Shown here piece after piece: positions 5,090 to 8,221 of a DNA stretch of 8,221 bases. The notes under the pieces are model-generated. The model made no database searches. It saw nothing but the letters and a program-made list of their open reading frames with translations, and was not told the DNA's origin. Both the position numbers and the translations under genes were made by a program. The stretch lies in the NCBI GenBank assembly GCA_946481615.1, contig CAMLOR010000147.1:1-8221 (forward strand), written 5' to 3'. This stretch comes from an uncultured Aquimonas sp. Its GTDB lineage: Bacteria; Pseudomonadota; Gammaproteobacteria; Xanthomonadales; Xanthomonadaceae. Positions within the stretch are counted from its first letter, which is position 1. Every line of letters begins with the position of its first letter.

Positions 5090-6256
5090 ATGCATCGAGG
5101 CGCGATAGGCGTGCTCGCGGGGTGTCTTGCGTTCGACGCAACCGCGGGCGGAGGCAGGGTGGTGTTCTTTTCCGACTTCGAAGGCGCGTGCGCGCCGGAG
5201 GACGTCGATGGCGACCGGTTGGGCGGCTGCGTCGAGCGCGGGCTGAAGCTCGACGCGGCGAATGCGGACACCGATGGCGACGGGCTGACCGACGGCGACG
5301 AGGTGCTCGGGACGCTCAGCGGTCTCGATCTGCCCGCGATGGGCGTCGATCCGCGCCGCAAGAACATTCTCCTCGAGTACGACTGGTTCGTCGACGCGAA
5401 CGAGGCCGGTGGGCCGAACAACTGTGCCGCCGGACTTCACTCGCACCAACCCACGCCTTCGGCGCGAAGCATCGTGGCGGCGGCGTTCGCGAACGCGCCC
5501 GTCACGAATCCGGACGACAGCGCCGGCATCGACGTGATCCAGGACGCCGGGCAGGGCGGCGCGTTCACCGGCGGCGGACAAGTACCCGAAGGTGACGGAA
5601 TCGTCGACGGCTCGGCAACGGGCCTGGGGTACTCCCAGTACTACAACAAGCATTTCGCGCTCAACCGGCGCGGCTATTTCCACTACGTACTACTGCCGCA
5701 CCGATACCTCTACAAGGGAAAGGACGGCAGCAGCGGCAGCGCCCAGGTCGTCGATGGCTATCGGCGCGACCGCATGATGGTGTCGCTGCATTGCATCGTG
5801 AACGACACGCGCGTCTCCAACACGATCATGCACGAGCTTGGACACAACCTCGGGCTCCGCCACGGTGGCAACTCCGACTGCAACCACCACCCCAACTACA
5901 ACTCGGTGATGAATTACCGGTTCCAGCTCGCGGGTATCGATCTGGATTGCAACGGATGGGGCAACGGCGCAGCGGACTACTCGAGCGGCCTGCGGCCGCC
6001 GATCGATGAACACGCCGTCGACGAAAGCCGGGGCGTCTGCGGCGACGTTCCGATCGATTTCACGGCGCAGAACGGCATCGAGACGGCGGTCCCCGCCAAT
6101 CTCAACAAGTACGCCGATGAGGTGCTGGAATGCGGTGGCGAGCTGACGGTGCTTGCCGATCACGATGATTGGAGCGTGCTCGAGATCGGCGTCGACGCGA
6201 CCAACACCAACGACGGCGGCAAGCCCGGCGACGAGGCGGCCATATGCGCGGAATGA
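5090..6256 (+). CDS. Secreted metzincin-type zinc metalloprotease
   Basis: A 388-residue predicted extracellular or periplasmic protease. The zinc site HELGHNLGLRH (248-258) fits HExxHxxGxxH, with Glu249 as the catalytic base. The Met-turn SVMNY (Met274) lies 16 residues after the third His, the metzincin hallmark. Upstream, RKNILLEYDWF (90-100) resembles the first strand of related bacterial proteases. Residues 39-72 form two thrombospondin-type-3-like Asp-rich calcium loops (DVDGDRLGG and DTDGDGLTDGDEV). The N-terminus (1-20) is a short, atypical export signal: cleavage near ATA|G is possible, and LAGC at 9-12 resembles a lipobox but sits too close to Met1. The ATG at 5090 has GAGAGG five bases upstream. 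Substrate unknown; self-activation and calcium dependence are inferred. Its 3' end overlaps the next gene by 13 nt, implying a two-gene operon. Confidence 0.85.
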   Translation: MHRGAIGVLAGCLAFDATAGGGRVVFFSDFEGACAPEDVDGDRLGGCVERGLKLDAANADTDGDGLTDGDEVLGTLSGLDLPAMGVDPRRKNILLEYDWFVDANEAGGPNNCAAGLHSHQPTPSARSIVAAAFANAPVTNPDDSAGIDVIQDAGQGGAFTGGGQVPEGDGIVDGSATGLGYSQYYNKHFALNRRGYFHYVLLPHRYLYKGKDGSSGSAQVVDGYRRDRMMVSLHCIVNDTRVSNTIMHELGHNLGLRHGGNSDCNHHPNYNSVMNYRFQLAGIDLDCNGWGNGAADYSSGLRPPIDEHAVDESRGVCGDVPIDFTAQNGIETAVPANLNKYADEVLECGGELTVLADHDDWSVLEIGVDATNTNDGGKPGDEAAICAE

Positions 6257-6780
6257 GCCGATACGGGGTGCTGGCCGCAATCCTCGTCGCCTTGGCGGGG
6301 GCAGGCGCGGCATCCGCCCAGATCCAGCCGCCGGACCCTCCGCCGATATCGATCTGGAGTATCCAGCCGCCTGATCCGACCACACGCGACGTCGTCTTCG
6401 TGCGCAACGTGTTCACCGGCTGCGACGATCATTCCTTCAGCCAGTACTCGCCCATTCGCATCGATCACCAGGCCCGTACGGTGACGGTGGAAATGTGGGG
6501 CAGCGACGTGTGCGACAACTATGTCGTCGAGCGCGAAGCCAACGCCATCGTCGGCCGTTTGTCGCCGGGAAACTGGCGATTGACATGGCTCGGCTGCAAC
6601 GGTGCCGAACCCGACCCGGCGGATGCCTGTACGCCCGCGCTGCTGCCGCCGATCGATTTCGTCGTCGCCAACGCCGGCCTCGCTCACGCAACGATCCCGG
6701 CCTCCTCGACGGCATCGCGATTCGCGCTTGCCGCAATCCTCGCCGCGATCGGCTTGTGGCTGGCGCGCCCGCGTCGCTGA
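6244..6780 (+). CDS. Exported protein with CTERM-like sorting tail, protease partner
   Basis: A 178-residue protein of no recognised domain family. Residues 1-25 (MRGMSRYGVLAAILVALAGA, ending ASA|Q) are a Sec signal peptide. A Pro-rich linker repeats IQPPDP at 27-32 and 40-45. The core (~47-145) looks beta-rich, with DVVFVRNVF, RTVTVEMWG and GNWRLTWLGC, and has four cysteines (60, 90, 118, 129) that could form two disulfides. The end is IPASSTASR, a ~14-residue hydrophobic helix and a terminal ARPRR (151-178), the tripartite shape of IPTL-/PEP-CTERM sorting signals. The ATG at 6244 has GAGG at a six-base spacing and overlaps the protease by 13 nt; the ATG at 6253 (ATGA overlap) is a second choice with a poorer SD. 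Co-translation with the protease suggests an inhibitor, chaperone or surface anchor, which is inference only. Confidence 0.7.
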   Translation: MRGMSRYGVLAAILVALAGAGAASAQIQPPDPPPISIWSIQPPDPTTRDVVFVRNVFTGCDDHSFSQYSPIRIDHQARTVTVEMWGSDVCDNYVVEREANAIVGRLSPGNWRLTWLGCNGAEPDPADACTPALLPPIDFVVANAGLAHATIPASSTASRFALAAILAAIGLWLARPRR

Positions 6781-6894
6781 GACTGTTCCGATCCTGCGCG
6801 CTTTTCCCGCTCCCGCGTCGCATGCCTTCCGGCACTGCGGCGCGGGCTGTTTGCCGCGCAGCATCGCCGCGGGGCTGGCAATGGGAGGGTGGCG

Positions 6895-7965
6895 ATGAAG
6901 CGGGCGATGGTCGCGTTGGCAGTGGCGGCGGGCGGGGCGCAGGCGGCGGGGTTCGAGCAGTCGTTCGAGCGCGTGCCGGTGGCCGAGGGCATCGTGGCCT
7001 ACGTGGCGACGGAATCGCCCGGCGGCGTGGTGCAGGGAAACATCACGGTGATCTCCGGCGCCGACGCGAGCCTGGTGATCGACTCCGGCCAGTATCCTCA
7101 GCTGGCGCGCCGCATCGCGGATGACATCAAGGCCTCGAAGCTGCCGGCGCCAAAGTACCTGCTCAATACGCACTGGCACGGCGATCACCTGCTCGCGAAC
7201 TTCGTGTTCGACGAAGCGTTTCCGGGGCTGGTGGTGTTGCAGCACGCGGAAACCGCGCGACTCGGTCCGGCGAACTACAAGGACTGGAATCCGGCCAAGG
7301 TGCAGGAGCTTGCCGACTACGCCGTCAAGCTCGAAACCGCCGCCGACAAGGGCGTCACGTCGAAAGGCGTGAAACTCGACGACGACATGCGCGAGAGTTT
7401 CCGCGTCGATGCAGACCTGATCCGCAAGTGGGCGGCGCAATCGAAGGATTCGCGCTGGGAAGCGCCGGACGTCACGATCGCGGCCGATACCGGCATCGAT
7501 CTGGGCGGCCGCGTGGTTTCGCTGCGTCATCTGGGCAAGGCCAACACCACGGGCGATGTCGTGGCCTGGGACGAGGCGACCAGGACGCTGGTCACCGGCG
7601 ACATCGTCGTGCATCCGACGCCGTACTCCTTCGGCTCCTGGCATTCGGAGTGGATCGACGTGCTGGCCGCGATGCGCGCGCTGCAACCCGCGCAGATCGT
7701 GCCCGGCCACGGCGCCGTGATGAAGAACGACGATTACCTCGAACTGCTCGAAGCTTTGCTCGCCGAAACCCGCACGCAGGTGCGCGCGGCGGCGGCTGCC
7801 GGCAAGACGCTCGAGGACGTGCGCAAGGGCGTCACGCTGCCGGATTTCGAGCGCCGCTTCGCAGGCGACAGCATCGAGCGCCGCCGCGCCTTCCGCCAGT
7901 TCTATCTGCAGCCCGGCATCGAACGCGCGTGGAAGGAAGCGAAAGGCGAGCCGCGCACGGAGTGA
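6895..7965 (+). CDS. Exported MBL-fold metallo-hydrolase
   Basis: A 356-residue metallo-beta-lactamase-superfamily hydrolase, exported by a Sec signal peptide (MKRAMVALAVAAGGAQA|A, cleavage after residue 17), so it acts in the periplasm. The fold starts with GNITVISGADASLVIDSG. The zinc motif THWHGDH supplies His93, His95, Asp97 and His98. TGD with Asp236 and PGHG with His272 complete most of the dinuclear site. The position usually filled by His between these motifs is Asn217 (GKANTTGD). The C-terminal ~75 residues are helical. Substrate is unknown; the superfamily includes lactonases, glyoxalases, phosphodiesterases and beta-lactamases, and no beta-lactamase claim is made. The ATG at 6895 follows GGGAGGG at a five-base spacing; the GTG at 6889 lies inside that SD. 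It is 114 bp downstream of the protease pair, so it may be co-transcribed or separate. Confidence 0.9.
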   Translation: MKRAMVALAVAAGGAQAAGFEQSFERVPVAEGIVAYVATESPGGVVQGNITVISGADASLVIDSGQYPQLARRIADDIKASKLPAPKYLLNTHWHGDHLLANFVFDEAFPGLVVLQHAETARLGPANYKDWNPAKVQELADYAVKLETAADKGVTSKGVKLDDDMRESFRVDADLIRKWAAQSKDSRWEAPDVTIAADTGIDLGGRVVSLRHLGKANTTGDVVAWDEATRTLVTGDIVVHPTPYSFGSWHSEWIDVLAAMRALQPAQIVPGHGAVMKNDDYLELLEALLAETRTQVRAAAAAGKTLEDVRKGVTLPDFERRFAGDSIERRRAFRQFYLQPGIERAWKEAKGEPRTE

Positions 7966-7989
7966 CGCGGCCCGCCGGTGCGATCACTC
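7960..7989. terminator. Inverted repeat spanning both stops of a convergent pair
   Basis: GAGTGACGC (7960-7968) pairs with GCG-A-TCACTC (7980-7989) as a 9-bp stem with one bulged A and an 11-nt loop. Each arm contains the final GAG codon and TGA stop of one of the two convergent genes, so coding constraint partly explains the symmetry. A shared terminator is possible; there is no T-tract. Confidence 0.35.
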
Positions 7990-8221
7990 GCCGCGGAAGG
8001 CCGCTTCGAGTTTCGCGATGTCGAGCTTCACCATCTTCATCATGGCTTCGGCCGCGCGCTTGGCGGCGGCGCGGTCGGGCGAGGCCATCATCTCATTGAG
8101 CACGCGCGGCACGATCTGCCAGCACAGGCCGTATCGGTCGCGCAGCCAGCCGCATTGCTCGGCGCTGCCGCCTTCGAGCAGGGCGTTCCAGTAGCGGTCG
8201 ACCTCGGCCTGGGTGTCGCAG
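7984..8221 (-). CDS. PhnB-like VOC family protein, C-terminal part (5' end outside window)
   Basis: This is the last 78 residues of a VOC-superfamily (glyoxalase/bleomycin-resistance fold) protein of the PhnB-like group, often annotated misleadingly as 3-demethylubiquinone-9 3-methyltransferase. Diagnostic stretches are CDTQAEVDRYWNALLEGG (1-18 of the visible part), QCGWLRDRYGLCWQIVPRVL (22-41) and the helical tail ending KLDIAKLEAAFRG. Stop is TGA, read on the minus strand at 7986-7984. The reading frame continues past the right edge, so the start and the first betaalphabetabetabeta module are not visible. PhnB-like proteins have no firmly established reaction and the name does not imply phosphonate metabolism; no phn genes are nearby. 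It converges on the MBL-fold gene with 18 bp between stops. Confidence 0.88.
   Translation of the reverse strand, partial: CDTQAEVDRYWNALLEGGSAEQCGWLRDRYGLCWQIVPRVLNEMMASPDRAAAKRAAEAMMKMVKLDIAKLEAAFRGE

Noticed and set aside
6838..6869. GC-rich hairpin (GCGGC/GCCGC) before the MBL gene
   Set aside because: Several alternative pairings are equally good in this GC-rich stretch and there is no T-tract, so a terminator or riboregulator call is not supported.
6160..7710. A 516-codon minus-strand open frame across the MBL and CTERM-like genes
   Set aside because: It is antisense to two genes with clear signal peptides and motifs and has no recognisable domains itself.
1..8221. tRNA, rRNA, CRISPR array, insertion sequence or defence system
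   Set aside because: No cloverleaf, no regularly spaced identical repeats, no transposase or terminal repeats, and no nuclease, helicase or toxin-antitoxin motifs were seen.

Overview
The window is GC-rich chromosomal DNA from a gammaproteobacterium. Its protein families and compact small-operon layout best fit the Lysobacterales (Xanthomonadales: Lysobacter, Luteimonas, Dokdonella and relatives). This placement is inferred from family flavour, a GacA/UvrY-type regulator, IPTL/CTERM-like anchoring and probable leaderless promoters; there is no rRNA or marker gene to confirm it. No tRNA, rRNA, CRISPR array, insertion sequence or prophage module was recognised.

Layout, left to right. The 3' end of an M20-family metallopeptidase (+) enters from the left edge and converges on a minus-strand group: a secreted Sel1-repeat protein (1127-1828), a DUF2237 protein (713-1078) and a cupin (309-716), the last two overlapping by four bases. 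A 204-bp divergent region separates this group from a small secreted unknown protein (2033-2335, +). That gene converges, across a strong hairpin, on a minus-strand pair: an unknown 99-residue protein (3004-3303) overlapping a GacA/UvrY-like response regulator (2382-3026). Divergent from the pair is an NAD-dependent epimerase/dehydratase (3435-4439, +), which converges on a small three-helix membrane protein (4443-4709, -). A 380-bp intergenic stretch with degenerate repeats follows. Then come a secreted metzincin-type zinc protease (5090-6256, +) and an overlapping gene for an exported protein with a CTERM-like tail (6244-6780, +), a periplasmic MBL-fold hydrolase (6895-7965, +), and the 3' end of a PhnB-like VOC protein (7984 to the right edge, -).

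How the genes relate. Most of the window is ordinary housekeeping or accessory single-gene content. The three units most likely to act together are the cupin/DUF2237 pair (translationally coupled), the 99-aa protein/response regulator pair (overlapping, so probably one regulatory unit), and the protease/CTERM-like protein pair (13-nt overlap, both exported). The last is the most plausible undescribed system: a secreted metzincin with a co-translated, probably surface-anchored partner. The genes are packed as repeated convergent pairs, and three of the four convergent junctions carry inverted repeats that could end transcription in both directions.
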